From contig NZ_BOOO01000044.1 in NCBI RefSeq assembly GCF_016863275.1, forward strand, positions 21,120 through 85,119: a stretch of 64,000 bases of DNA. The letters are read 5' to 3'. Positions 8,582 to 18,174 of the stretch are shown piece by piece (positions within the stretch are counted from its first letter, which is position 1; each line of letters starts with the position of its first letter). A program made the position numbers and the translations under genes. The notes below the pieces were generated by a model. The model was not told where the DNA came from. It searched no databases and saw only the letters and a list, made by a program, of their open reading frames with translations. This DNA comes from Planotetraspora mira (GTDB taxonomy: Bacteria; Actinomycetota; Actinomycetes; Streptosporangiales; Streptosporangiaceae).

Positions 8582-9505
8582 TCAGGAGGTGTACGGCTCC
8601 AGATCGAGGACGGCCTTGCCCGCCACCCTGCGGCGGGAGACGGCTTCGGCGGCTTCGCCGGCGCGGTCCCACGGGCCGCGCCACCCGATGTCAACGGTCA
8701 ACCTGCCGGCGGAGAGCAGTCCGATGAGGGTGGCGAGGTCGGGCCCGACGTCCACGGCGTCGCCGAAAGAGCTGAGTGTCCTGGCGGGACCGAGAGCGAA
8801 GGTCGAGTACGGCGGAAATGCGGCCGGTTCGCCGGATGCCCAGCCGATGCTCTGCAGGGCGCCGCCGGGCGCGAGAAGGTTCCACGCGCTGACGAGCTGC
8901 GAACCTCCGACGGTGTCCAGGACCAGATCGACCGGCTCGTCGACGCCGTCCAGGCCGACCAGCACCTCGTGGGCGCCCAGCCCAGACAGGCCCTCACCCC
9001 GAACCGGCGACCCGACCGATGCGATGACGTGCGCCCCGCCCAGCGCGGCGAGCTGCACGGCCATCCGGCCCACACCGCCGGAGGCGCCCGTGACCAGCAC
9101 TCTCTTGCCCAGGATCGGTCCACCGGCTCGCAACGTGCGCAGTGCCGTGATGCCCGCCAGCGGCAGCGCGGCGGCGTCGGCCAGATCGGTCGACGCCGGC
9201 ACCTCGGCCAGATCATCCACGCCGACGGCGAGCCGCTGCGCCCACGCACCCACTGTGAAGACAGCCACACGCGTGCCCACCGGAAGCCCGCTGCCGTCGG
9301 CCGCCGCCTGGGCGACGACGCCCGAGGCGTCGCAGCCGGGGACGGTGCCCGGCGGGCGCACGTCGGCACGCAGGTCTCCGTGGTTCACCGACACGTGGCG
9401 CACATCGACGAGCGCCTCGTGCGGTCCCGGTCGTGGATCGGGAATGTCGGCCATCCGCATGCCGCCGGGGGAGCCTGGGGCGACGACCAGGGCACGGACA
9501 CTCAT
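8582..9505 (-). CDS. MDR-family alcohol/quinone oxidoreductase
   Basis: A 307-aa zinc-free MDR enzyme. It has an N-terminal GroES-like domain with the VNHGDLR segment, a Rossmann motif TGASGGVGRMAVQLA near residue 140, and the typical VAGKAVLDL C-terminus. The start ATG 9505 is preceded by GAGGAGA. A longer frame to 9634 would run through the operators. It is divergent from a TetR regulator and its promoter region holds two copies of a TetR-type operator, so it is very probably repressed by that protein and induced by an electrophile or drug-like ligand. Confidence 0.85.
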   Translation of the reverse strand: MSVRALVVAPGSPGGMRMADIPDPRPGPHEALVDVRHVSVNHGDLRADVRPPGTVPGCDASGVVAQAAADGSGLPVGTRVAVFTVGAWAQRLAVGVDDLAEVPASTDLADAAALPLAGITALRTLRAGGPILGKRVLVTGASGGVGRMAVQLAALGGAHVIASVGSPVRGEGLSGLGAHEVLVGLDGVDEPVDLVLDTVGGSQLVSAWNLLAPGGALQSIGWASGEPAAFPPYSTFALGPARTLSSFGDAVDVGPDLATLIGLLSAGRLTVDIGWRGPWDRAGEAAEAVSRRRVAGKAVLDLEPYTS

Positions 9506-9552
9506 CGTTGTCTCCTCACACATTTCGTCCGACTGACGTCGACCGAAGTAAG

Positions 9553-9603
9553 CGGACCGTCGGTCCGTATGGTGATGGAAGTAATATACGGACCGACGGT
9601 CCG
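9553..9603. promoter_or_regulatory. Double TetR-type operator (two CGGACCG-N-CGGTCCG palindromes)
   Basis: Two 15-bp perfect palindromes, CGGACCG-T-CGGTCCG (9553-9567) and CGGACCG-A-CGGTCCG (9589-9603), lie in the divergent region of the MDR gene and the TetR gene. With the adjoining TAT/ATA they form an 18-bp inverted repeat (9553-9570 and 9586-9603). Centres are 36 bp apart, so two dimers could bind at once. The site is ideally placed to repress both genes. Confidence 0.8.
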
Positions 9604-9624
9604 AGTTGTCCAAGGGGGAGCGTG

Positions 9625-10203
9625 ATGGGCGCACAGCGACAGGAACGAGCAGACGCCGCGCGCAACCGGCGGGCGGTCCTGCAGGCGGCGGAAACGCTTC
9701 TCGCCGAGAATGGATTCGACCACGTGTCCCTCGACAAGGTCGCGGCCGCCGCCGACGTGGGGAAGGGCACGGTGTTCCGCCGTTTCGGCAACCGTGCCGG
9801 GCTCATGCGCGCACTGCTCGAGGAGCGTGCGGTGATGCTGAGCGAAGGCATCGTCTCCGGGCCGCCGCCGCTGGGTCCGGGAGTGCCGCCCCGCGAGCGG
9901 CTACTGGCCTTCCTCGACGCCCTGGCCGACCTCGCCACCCGTAATGTCGCGCTGCTCGCGGCACACGACCGTGCTTGTGCGGAGGACAAGTTCTCCGACC
10001 CGATCTATCTGCGCTGGCACCGCCACATCACCACGCTGCTCGCCGAAGCCCGGCCTGACCTCGATGCCGAATTCGTCGGCCATACCCTGCTGTCCATGTT
10101 CGACGCCGATCTGGTCAGGCATGTCATGAACGACGGCGGAGTGGCACGTCTCACCGGGTCTCTCCGCGATGTGGCCTCCGCCTTCCTCGGCGCTCCTCGC
10201 TAG
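9625..10203 (+). CDS. TetR-family transcriptional repressor
   Basis: A 192-aa regulator with an N-terminal TetR helix-turn-helix (HVSLDKVAAAADVGKGTVFRRF, ~residues 34-55) and an all-helical C-terminal ligand domain. AAGGGGGAG precedes the start. GTG 9622 and ATG 9625 are adjacent in frame and either could serve. It is divergent from the MDR gene, with the two operators between them, so autoregulation and control of the MDR gene are expected. The ligand is unknown. Confidence 0.9.
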   Translation: MGAQRQERADAARNRRAVLQAAETLLAENGFDHVSLDKVAAAADVGKGTVFRRFGNRAGLMRALLEERAVMLSEGIVSGPPPLGPGVPPRERLLAFLDALADLATRNVALLAAHDRACAEDKFSDPIYLRWHRHITTLLAEARPDLDAEFVGHTLLSMFDADLVRHVMNDGGVARLTGSLRDVASAFLGAPR

Positions 10204-10249
10204 ACCTCCGCAGGCGGTGTCGGCATCTTGGCATGGACGCTCCAAAAAA

Positions 10250-10274
10250 CCTACTAAACAAGTAGGACTTGACG
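10250..10274 (+). promoter_or_regulatory. CCTAC-N7-GTAGG operator and TTGACG box upstream of SsuD-like gene
   Basis: The 17-bp palindrome (10250-10266) has perfect CCTAC/GTAGG arms. TTGACG (10269-10274) follows after exactly 2 bp. A weak -10-like TGAGGT lies 17 bp further. The same palindrome-2 bp-TTGAC layout occurs at 17771-17795 (plus strand) and 17688-17712 (minus strand). This placement, just upstream of -35, is typical of activator sites, though a repressor could also bind there. Confidence 0.6.
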
Positions 10275-10331
10275 GGAATCTGAGGCTGTGTTGAGGTGAA
10301 CCTGTCCACCTCACCCAGAAAGGCAGCACTC

Positions 10332-11438
10332 ATGCCCGTCGAGTTTCTCGGTATCGGCGGGACCAACGACGGCTCCGAAACTTCGCCGCGCTCCGGTCCC
10401 TCGTTCGACAAGCAGTACACACTCCGTCTTGCCCGGGCCCACCAGGAGTACGGCTGGGACCGTGTGCTGTTCGCCTACGGATCCGGCTCGCCCGACCCGG
10501 CGCAGGTGGCCGCCTACGTCGCCACGCGGGTCACGGATCTCGACATCCTCCTCGCCCATCGGCCGAACGTGTCGTACCCGACGTACGCCCTCAAGACGTT
10601 CGCCACGCTGGACCAGATCAGTGACGGGAGGCTGACCGTCCACTTCATCACCGGCGGCAACGACCACGAGCAGGGCCGCGAGGGCGACTTCCTGACCAAG
10701 GACGCTCGGTACTCGAGAACCAGGGAGTACATCCAGATCGTCAAGAAGGGCTGGACCTCGCGAGAGCCCTTCGACCACGAGGGGGAGCACTACAGCTTCA
10801 CGGACTTCGTCTCCGACGTGTTCCCCGTCCAGGAGCCGCGGCCGTCGGTGTCCTTCGGCGGATCGTCGCCGGCGGCGTACGCGACGGGCGGGGCGGAAGC
10901 CGACATCTACGGCCTGTGGGGTGAGCCCCTGTCCGACACCGCGCAGCAGATCGGCTCAATCAGGGAGGCCGCGCGGCGGGCCGGACGTGCGGACGCGCCG
11001 AGGATTCAGGTGGCGTTCCGGCCGATCATCGCGCCGACCGAGGAGCTGGCCTGGGAGAAGGCGCACCGCATCCTCGGTGACCTGCACCGCGCCGGCGCGA
11101 ACAGGCGGCGGCTGTCCGGGCAGCCGGAGAACACGGGATCACAACGGCTGCTGGAGGTGGCGGCCAGGGGAGAGCGCCATGACCGCGCACTGTGGACGCC
11201 GACCGCCGCCGCGACCGGTGGGGCGGGCAACTCCAACGCACTCGTCGGTACTCCCGAAACGGTGGCCGAAGCGCTGCTGGACTACTACGACCTCGGCGTG
11301 GAGATCATCTCCGCACGTGGCTACGACATCCTCGACGACGCGATCGACTTCGGGCGGCACGTGATCCCGCTGGTCCGGGAGGGAGTCGCCGAACGGGACC
11401 GCGCCAAGGCGGCCTCGCTCCGCTCGGTGGGATCATGA
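10332..11438 (+). CDS. ssuD: FMNH2-dependent alkanesulfonate monooxygenase (SsuD-like LLM enzyme)
   Basis: A 368-aa bacterial-luciferase-like TIM-barrel enzyme. The N-terminus (VEFLGIGGTNDGSE) and the segment FATLDQISDGRLTVHFITGG match alkanesulfonate monooxygenases, which use reduced FMN and O2 to split C1-C14 sulfonates into aldehyde and sulfite. Length is close to the family's ~380. ATG 10332 has AGAAAGG upstream; a GTG 36 bp earlier is less likely. No flavin reductase gene (SsuE type) is found in this window, so FMNH2 must come from elsewhere. The operator upstream links it to the LLM/ABC island. Confidence 0.8.
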   Translation: MPVEFLGIGGTNDGSETSPRSGPSFDKQYTLRLARAHQEYGWDRVLFAYGSGSPDPAQVAAYVATRVTDLDILLAHRPNVSYPTYALKTFATLDQISDGRLTVHFITGGNDHEQGREGDFLTKDARYSRTREYIQIVKKGWTSREPFDHEGEHYSFTDFVSDVFPVQEPRPSVSFGGSSPAAYATGGAEADIYGLWGEPLSDTAQQIGSIREAARRAGRADAPRIQVAFRPIIAPTEELAWEKAHRILGDLHRAGANRRRLSGQPENTGSQRLLEVAARGERHDRALWTPTAAATGGAGNSNALVGTPETVAEALLDYYDLGVEIISARGYDILDDAIDFGRHVIPLVREGVAERDRAKAASLRSVGS

Positions 11439-11490
11439 CACTCTCCGGCACCCAGGCGGCGCCGCCGCGTTCGCGGGCCCGGGTGCCATC

Positions 11491-12018
11491 GTGTCCGTGG
11501 CCGGTGTCACGACCTCGCCCCCGCCCGGCTGGGAAGTGGTACAGGTCGTGCCAGGTGTCCAGATGTCGGGTGCCGCGGTGTCCGGCGCACCCGACGAGGA
11601 GGCGGTGCGGCTGACCGCGGTCGACGCGCCCGAGATGCTCCACCTCGCCGAACGCACTCGGCCGGGCCCCTTTCTCCCGCGCGCCTTCGAACTCGGCACC
11701 TACCTCGGCATCCGCCGCGGCGGCAGGCTGGTCGCCATGGCGGGGGAGCGGCCGCACCCGCCCGGCTGGACCGAGATCAGCGCCGTCTGCACCGACGCCG
11801 CGTTCCGCGGCCAGGGAATGGCCTCCCGCCTGGTCCTGGCGGTCGCCGCGGGCATCCGGGCGCGAGGGGAGATCCCGTTCCTGCACGCCGCGGCGAGTAA
11901 CACCGACGCGATCCGCCTGTACGAATCGCTCGGCTTCTCCCTGCGGCGCACGACGTCGTTCAACGCCCTCCGCGTTCCTGAGAACGAGGTGATCAGCGCG
12001 TCTCGCACGCGACTGTGA
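11491..12018 (+). CDS. GNAT-family N-acetyltransferase, possibly N-terminally truncated
   Basis: A 175-aa protein whose C-terminal half is a GNAT fold: ISAVCTDAAFRGQGMASRLVLAV contains the acetyl-CoA-binding R-G-Q-G-M-A loop, followed by FLHAAASNTDAIRLYESLGF. It acetylates an unknown amine. The first start codon in frame is GTG 11491. The same frame stays open back to 11365 and still reads like a protein (AAAFAGPGAIVSVAG) but has no start codon, overlapping the end of the SsuD-like gene. From memory, related proteins carry an extra N-terminal region, so this copy may have lost its true start. Its role beside a sulfonate monooxygenase is unclear. Confidence 0.65.
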   Translation: MSVAGVTTSPPPGWEVVQVVPGVQMSGAAVSGAPDEEAVRLTAVDAPEMLHLAERTRPGPFLPRAFELGTYLGIRRGGRLVAMAGERPHPPGWTEISAVCTDAAFRGQGMASRLVLAVAAGIRARGEIPFLHAAASNTDAIRLYESLGFSLRRTTSFNALRVPENEVISASRTRL

Positions 12019-12080
12019 CGGTGCACCTGGCGTTCTGGCCGGTCCCTGTGGCCGGCTCAGGCCTACCGGTCCGGCAGCGG

Positions 12081-13735
<1,655 letters not shown>

Positions 13736-13739
<4 letters not shown>

Positions 13740-14656
13740 CGCTGGGTCGCCGACTCTCCGTCGAGGGCGCGGGCGATCCGGTTGGTGGCCAGGACGGTGG
13801 CCGCGACCGTCAGGCCGGGCAGCGTCGAGAGCCACCACGCGTTCGCCAGGTAGTTCCGGCCGGTGGAGATCAGGGTCCCCCACTCCGGGGCGGGAGGCGG
13901 GGCGCCGTACCCGAGGAAACTCAGCGACGAGACGGCCAGGACCGCGATGCCGAGTTCGAGGGTGGCCAGGACGAGCACCGGCCCGATCGCGTTCGGCAGC
14001 ACGTGCCGGAGCAGGACCGAGTACCACCGGGCCCCGGTGGAGCGGGCGGCCTCGACATAGACGGCCTGGCGCACCCGCAGCACCTCCGCCCGCATCACCC
14101 GGGCGAAGCTCGCGACGCTGGCGAGACCGACCGCGACGGCGACCTTGACGGTGCCGAAGCCGAGCGCGGTGACCAGGGCGAGGGAGAGGAACAGCGCGGG
14201 TATGGCCAGCAGCACGTCCACGATCCGCATCAGCACGTCCTCGCCCCACCGGCCGACGAAGCCGGCCACCAGACCGATCGTGCCGCCGACGACGAAGGCG
14301 ACCCCGACCGCGATCAACGTCGCCTTGAGAGAGAGCGCCGCGCCGTGGACGACCCGCGCGTAGAGGTCCCGGCCCAGTTCATCGGTGCCGAACCAGTGCT
14401 GGGCGCCGGGGCCCTGGAACCGGTCGACGGGCACCCCGAGCAGGGGGTCGCGCGAGGTGAACAGCGTCGGCCAGAAGGCCGCCAGCACGACGAGGGCGAC
14501 CACGAGGATGGACAGGACCAGCCCGGGACGTCGCAGCAGGAACCGGACCAGCCGCCGCGCCTCGGCGCCGCGGATGACGCCCGGTTCCGGGTGGCGTGGG
14601 CGGTCCGGGTCCGGCCCGGTCGCCGGCTCCACTTCGCCGACCAGTGATTGACTCAT
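13736..14656 (-). CDS. ABC importer permease, DppC type
   Basis: A 306-aa inner-membrane permease. A cytoplasmic N-terminus is followed by a hydrophobic helix (~40-60), the DppC-type periplasmic/extracytoplasmic segment with HWFGTDELGRDLYARVVHGA, and five further helices. The EAA loop that contacts the ATPase is seen as EAARSTGARWYSVLLRHVLPNA. It overlaps the genes on both sides by 4 bp (ATGA), so the operon is tightly coupled. Together with the DppB-type partner it forms the channel. Substrate class (peptide-like, nickel or other small solutes) cannot be read from the permease itself. Confidence 0.9.
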
Positions 14657-15612
14657 CCGGTGCTCCTTTGCTGGGCGGCCGCGACGACGATCCGCGGATC
14701 GAGGAGCGGATAGATCAGGTCGACGGCCAGGTTGGCCAGCACGAAGGTCGACGCGCCGAAGACGATGACGCCCTGGACCACCGGGATGTCCTGCACCGTC
14801 ACGGCGCTGACGGTCTCCCGGCCGACGCCGTTGCGGGAGAAGACCGTCTCGACGACGACCGAACCCGCCATCAGATTGCCGACCAGGATCCCCGCCATGG
14901 TGAACGCCGGCAGGGCCGCGTTACGCAACGCGTGGCGCAGGTGGACCCGGGTCCGGCCGGCGCCCTTGGCCCGGGCGGTCTGCACGTACGGCTCGTCGAG
15001 CGTGGTCAGCAGGCTCTTGGCGAGCAACTGTGCGAGCATCGCGCCGGTCGGCACGGCGAGGGTGACCGCCGGCAGGATCAGGCTGGCCGCGCCCTCGTTG
15101 CCGAACGCGGGCAGCAGTCGGAGCCGGAACGACAGCAGTTGGACGAGCATCAGGCCGATCCAGAAGGTGGGCAGCGACACGCCCAAGGACGGCAGCGACA
15201 TCAGCAGCTGACGCAGCCAGCGGTGGGCGGTGTAGGTCGCGTACAGGGCCACCGCACCGCCGAGGACGACGGCCAGCACCAGGGCGGCGGCCGTCAGTTG
15301 CAGCGTGTACGGCAGCGCGTCGGCCAGCGTCGAGGTCACCGGCCGGCCGGTCGCCACCGAGTTGCCGAAGTCGCCGCGCACCGCCCGGCCCAGGTAGTTC
15401 AGGTACTGGACGAGGATCGGCTGGTCGAAGCCGTACTCCCGGCGCAGCGCCTCGATCTGCGCCGGCTCGATGGCGGCCTGGTCGAGCCCGCCGGCGGCCA
15501 TCGCCGAGACCGGATCGCCGGGCAGCAGGTCGAGCACCAGGAAGGAGACCGTGTAGGCCGCCCACAGCACCGCCACCGCCTGCCCGAGGCGACCCGCTAG
15601 ATATCGACGCAT
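14653..15612 (-). CDS. ABC importer permease, DppB type
   Basis: A 319-aa membrane protein starting with the standard MRRYLAGRLGQAVAVLWAAYTVSFLVLDLLPGDP-type first helix, and with the DppB loop QYLNYLGRAVRGDFGNSVATGRPV around residues 85-105. The EAA-like motif is TARAKGAGRTRVHLRHALRNA. It lies 34 bp downstream of the substrate-binding protein gene and overlaps the DppC-type gene by 4 bp. This is the first permease of the operon. Confidence 0.9.
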   Translation of the reverse strand: MRRYLAGRLGQAVAVLWAAYTVSFLVLDLLPGDPVSAMAAGGLDQAAIEPAQIEALRREYGFDQPILVQYLNYLGRAVRGDFGNSVATGRPVTSTLADALPYTLQLTAAALVLAVVLGGAVALYATYTAHRWLRQLLMSLPSLGVSLPTFWIGLMLVQLLSFRLRLLPAFGNEGAASLILPAVTLAVPTGAMLAQLLAKSLLTTLDEPYVQTARAKGAGRTRVHLRHALRNAALPAFTMAGILVGNLMAGSVVVETVFSRNGVGRETVSAVTVQDIPVVQGVIVFGASTFVLANLAVDLIYPLLDPRIVVAAAQQRSTG

Positions 15613-15646
15613 GCTCGGTTGTTCCTCCCGCCCGGCATCCGGCCCC

Positions 15647-17278
15647 CTAGCTCTTCCAGGTGTCGTGCAGCTGGATTCGGCTGGACGCCTCGAAGTCCAG
15701 GTCGTGGACCCGCTGGGCGACGCCGAGCTCGGTGGTCAGCTCCACCACGGGGATGACGTAGGCGTTCTCGACGATCAGCTGTTGGGCCTGGCTGACCAGG
15801 GCCTGGCGCTTCGTGGTGTCGGTGGTGGCGGCCTGCTCGTCCAGTACCGTGTCCAGCTTGCCGGGGTCGAGCCGGTAGGTGTTGGCCAGCGCCGTCGAGT
15901 AGCTGCTGCGCAGGATGTCCGGGTCGGCCCGGGTGATGTTCCCCCACAGTGCGTCGAAGTCGCCGGACTGCTGTATCTGGGTGATCTGGGCGATCGGCAG
16001 CTCACGCAGCCGGATCTCGACGCCTACCGCCTTGAGCTGCTGCTGGATCAGCTCGAGGGTCGGCCGGTTCGTCGCGGCGTTGGCGAACCAGTCGACCTCC
16101 AGGCTCAGCCGGGTGCCGTCCTTGGCCCGGATGCCGTCGGCGCCGAGCCGCCAGCCGGCCGCCTCCAGCAGCGACACGGCCTTGCCGGGATCGAACGCGA
16201 GCTGCGCGCTGAGGTCCGTGTACAACGGGGTGGTGTGGGCCAGGACGCTGGTCGCCGGCTTGCTTCCGGTCGGGAAGGTCGCGTTGACGATCTCCTGCCG
16301 GTTGATCGCCGCCTGGATCGCCTGCCGCACCGCGAGGTCGCGCAACAGCGGCCGGGAGTTGTTGAGCCCCAGGTTGAACACCACGCCCGGGTTGGCCCGT
16401 GCCCGCAGGTCGACGTTGCCGCCGCCCTGCAACGCGCTCTCGTCGGCGAGGCCGACGCTGCCGATGGCGTCGACCTGTCCCGACTGGAGGCTGCCGGTGC
16501 GGACCCCGGCCTCCGGAACGATGGTGAACACCACCTTGTCCAGGTAGGCCTCGCCGGGCTTGCGCCACAGCGACGACCCCCAGTTGTAGCCGGTGCGCCT
16601 GGCCAGGGTGATCGACTGGTTGGCCTTGTACCCCTCGAGCTTGAACGGGCCCGACCCGACGATCCCCTCGGTGCAGCGCTGGTCCGCCGTCTTCCGGGCA
16701 CTCGCCGACGAGACCAGGCCGAGCGAGAAGGTCGACGTCGCCTGCAGGAATTGGGCGTTGGGCTGCTTGAACGAGACCTCCGCGGTGAGGTCGTCGACGA
16801 CCCTGGTGCCGGTGTACCCGCTGAGGTAGCCGATCGCGAGGACGGCCTTGGCGCCGAGCTTGGGCGCGGCGTCGAAGGTGTCTTTGACCGCCTGGGCGTC
16901 GACGGGCGTCCCGTCGCTGAACGTGGCTCCCGGACGGAGGTGGAAAGTGAAGGTCCGCGCGTCCGGGCTCACCTCCCAACGCTCCGCGAGCCAGGGAACG
17001 ACCTTCCCCGTGGCCGGGTCCTGGTCGGTCAGCGAGTCGACGATCTGCCGCAGGGCGTAGATGGTGTCGTTGCTGCCGACCTGTTGCGGGTCGACGCACC
17101 CGGCGTACGACCCGACCGCAAAGGTCAGGGTTCCCCCGGCCTTGGCGGCGTCGCCGTCAGCGGCGCCGGCGGTTCCGACGTCCGAGCCGCAGGCGGTGGT
17201 CAGCACGATCGACCCGGCCACGGCAAGCGTCGCGATTAGCCGCCGGCGGACCGCGGTGGATTGTGGGACTCGGTGCAC
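15647..17278 (-). CDS. Extracellular solute-binding lipoprotein of Dpp/Opp family (SBP_bac_5)
   Basis: A 543-aa binding protein. The start is GTG 17278, with GTGGAG 6-7 bp upstream. The N-terminus has basic residues, a hydrophobic stretch and a lipobox-like LTTAC, giving a lipid-anchored Cys30. The mature part has the SBP_bac_5 layout (LAERWEVSPDARTFTFHLRPGATFSDGTPVDAQAVKDTFD; later NNSRPLLRDLAVRQAIQAAINRQEIV). It should capture the solute outside the cell and hand it to the permeases. The long leader upstream holds a 39-aa HIDL peptide and hairpins, and a promoter with the shared palindrome. The opposite-strand LLM operon suggests an organosulfur ligand, by inference. Confidence 0.9.
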   Translation of the reverse strand: MHRVPQSTAVRRRLIATLAVAGSIVLTTACGSDVGTAGAADGDAAKAGGTLTFAVGSYAGCVDPQQVGSNDTIYALRQIVDSLTDQDPATGKVVPWLAERWEVSPDARTFTFHLRPGATFSDGTPVDAQAVKDTFDAAPKLGAKAVLAIGYLSGYTGTRVVDDLTAEVSFKQPNAQFLQATSTFSLGLVSSASARKTADQRCTEGIVGSGPFKLEGYKANQSITLARRTGYNWGSSLWRKPGEAYLDKVVFTIVPEAGVRTGSLQSGQVDAIGSVGLADESALQGGGNVDLRARANPGVVFNLGLNNSRPLLRDLAVRQAIQAAINRQEIVNATFPTGSKPATSVLAHTTPLYTDLSAQLAFDPGKAVSLLEAAGWRLGADGIRAKDGTRLSLEVDWFANAATNRPTLELIQQQLKAVGVEIRLRELPIAQITQIQQSGDFDALWGNITRADPDILRSSYSTALANTYRLDPGKLDTVLDEQAATTDTTKRQALVSQAQQLIVENAYVIPVVELTTELGVAQRVHDLDFEASSRIQLHDTWKS

Positions 17279-17298
17279 GTGTACTCCACTTGAATCGA

Positions 17299-17391
17299 GG
17301 GGGTCGCCCCCGTGCTGGGCCGGACGGGAGCGGACCGATCGGTGGGGAGGTCGATGCCGGAACGTGGTCGGGGCAGGCGCCGGTGCGCCTG
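17299..17391 (-). promoter_or_regulatory. Hairpins between leader peptide and importer operon (candidate attenuator)
   Basis: In the transcribed leader, after the peptide stop at 17461, two hairpins can form: CAGGCGC-N4-GCGCCTG (17374-17391) and a GGGGG-TCG-CCCCC stem (17299-17311) just before the ribosome site of the binding-protein gene. One could act in termination or the other in masking translation, depending on ribosome position on the leader peptide. Which alternative pairings form was not computed. Confidence 0.35.
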
Positions 17392-17460
17392 GCCGATGGG
17401 CGATCACCCGATGGGATGGCGGTCTGATGCGGGCGTGCTGTCTGTCCGGGCGGGCGGCTC

Positions 17461-17580
17461 TCAGCCGCGGCAGAGGGAACTCCGGACCCGCAGCAGGTCG
17501 ATGTGGCGGCGGGAGAAGCTCAGCAGGGAACGGCTCGAGGCGGCCTCGGGCCGGACGACGTACACCCGCGTGGGCAGCAT
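17461..17580 (-). CDS. 39-aa leader peptide with SRRHIDL core, upstream of ABC importer
   Basis: ATG 17580 is preceded by GAGGAGGCG and the frame ends at TGA 17461. The peptide has SRRHIDLLRV at residues 23-32 and a lone Cys37 two residues before the end (LCRG). This matches the small 'putative leader peptide' family that, as I know it, precedes sulfur-metabolism operons in actinomycetes. The Arg-His-Ile-Asp-Leu core and near-terminal Cys suggest that ribosome speed at this Cys codon (cysteine supply) controls the downstream hairpins. It is a mirror partner of the peptide at 17945-18064: same length (39 aa), same position of core, opposite strand. Confidence 0.75.
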   Translation of the reverse strand: MLPTRVYVVRPEAASSRSLLSFSRRHIDLLRVRSSLCRG

Positions 17581-17663
17581 GTTCGCCTCCTCGTCGGCCG
17601 CACCGTACGGCTCGCATCGGCGCACCGCATCGTGCCGCCCGAGGCTGCCGTCTCGGCGCGCTC

Positions 17664-17712
17664 ATGGTAGGCAGCCGGAAATATTTAAGTCAATCCCTAC
17701 ATGAAAAGTAGA
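17664..17712 (-). promoter_or_regulatory. Promoter with upstream palindrome for ABC importer operon
   Basis: Read on the minus strand: TCTAC-N7-GTAGG (17712-17696), 2 bp, TTGACT (-35, 17693-17688), 18 bp, TACCAT (-10, 17669-17664). The predicted start of transcription near 17657 lies about 77 bp before the leader-peptide ATG. The palindrome has the same spacing to -35 as the sites at 10250 and 17771. Confidence 0.65.
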
Positions 17713-17770
17713 GATTGCCTGCCCCGCTGTCGCCAATGGGTGCGCGGCATCTGGGCTCTCTGGAGAAAAG

Positions 17771-17818
17771 CCCACCATTTAGGTAGGTATAGACAGATAT
17801 TCTGAGTCGGCGTAATCT
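17771..17818 (+). promoter_or_regulatory. Promoter with upstream palindrome for four-LLM operon
   Basis: CCCAC-N7-GTAGG (17771-17787), 2 bp, TAGACA (-35, 17790-17795), 17 bp, TAATCT (-10, 17813-17818). The geometry is identical to the divergent importer promoter 60-100 bp away. Transcription should begin near 17825, about 120 bp before the leader-peptide ATG. Confidence 0.65.
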
Positions 17819-17944
17819 CCGGCCAAGGCCGTCCCGTCCACGCCCGGCGGGTCGCGCCCCCCGGCAGGGCGATCCGCCGTCAGACCGTTGCACGACCCGC
17901 AGTACCGGTGTTCCGCACTGATATGCCGACAGGAGGTGACGACC

Positions 17945-18064
17945 ATGCCGAGCGCAGACCCCCGCGTCGTCGTCGCCGTGTCGTCGCGACCTGCCGGCTT
18001 CGCCCTGGTCTCCCGTCGGCACATCGATCTGCAGCGCGTCGCCGGCGCGCTGTGTCCTCGCTGA
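17945..18064 (+). CDS. 39-aa leader peptide with SRRHIDL core, upstream of LLM operon
   Basis: ATG 17945 has AGGAGGTG about 10 bp upstream and the frame ends at TGA 18064. The peptide carries LVSRRHIDLQRV at residues 21-32 and a single Cys37 followed by Pro-Arg and stop. It belongs to the same leader family as the minus-strand peptide. It overlaps no conserved part of the LLM gene, which starts 110 bp further. Function as a cysteine- or sulfur-responsive attenuator is inference from family context. Confidence 0.75.
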   Translation: MPSADPRVVVAVSSRPAGFALVSRRHIDLQRVAGALCPR

Positions 18065-18124
18065 CCTGTCGCCTGCTCTCTCCGACCGAGCCCCGCCCGA
18101 GCCGACCCGCCGCCGACCACCGGT

Positions 18125-18141
18125 CGACGGACGGGCCGTCG
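18125..18141 (+). promoter_or_regulatory. Hairpin between leader peptide and first LLM gene
   Basis: CGACGG-N5-CCGTCG forms a 6-bp stem between the leader stop (18064) and the AGGAAG ribosome site (18157) of the first LLM gene. It is the only obvious hairpin in this 110-bp spacer and could be part of an attenuator. Confidence 0.3.
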
Positions 18142-18174
18142 TGGCACCCTCCGACCAGGAAGTGGTCACTGCTC

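Noticed and set aside
13740..14249. Long N-terminal extension of the fused ATPase
   Set aside because: It lies inside the permease gene in another frame and is Arg/Pro/Gly-rich; the ATGA start at 13739 fits the conserved domain.
17312..17704. Plus-strand frames across the minus-strand leader
   Set aside because: Arg/Gly-rich shadows of the leader and regulatory region, without support; the minus-strand HIDL peptide is the recognisable gene.
17908..18174. Extension of LLM gene 1 over the leader peptide
   Set aside because: Arg/Pro-rich sequence unlike an LLM N-terminus; the leader peptide uses another frame in the same bases and the conserved enzyme starts at 18175.
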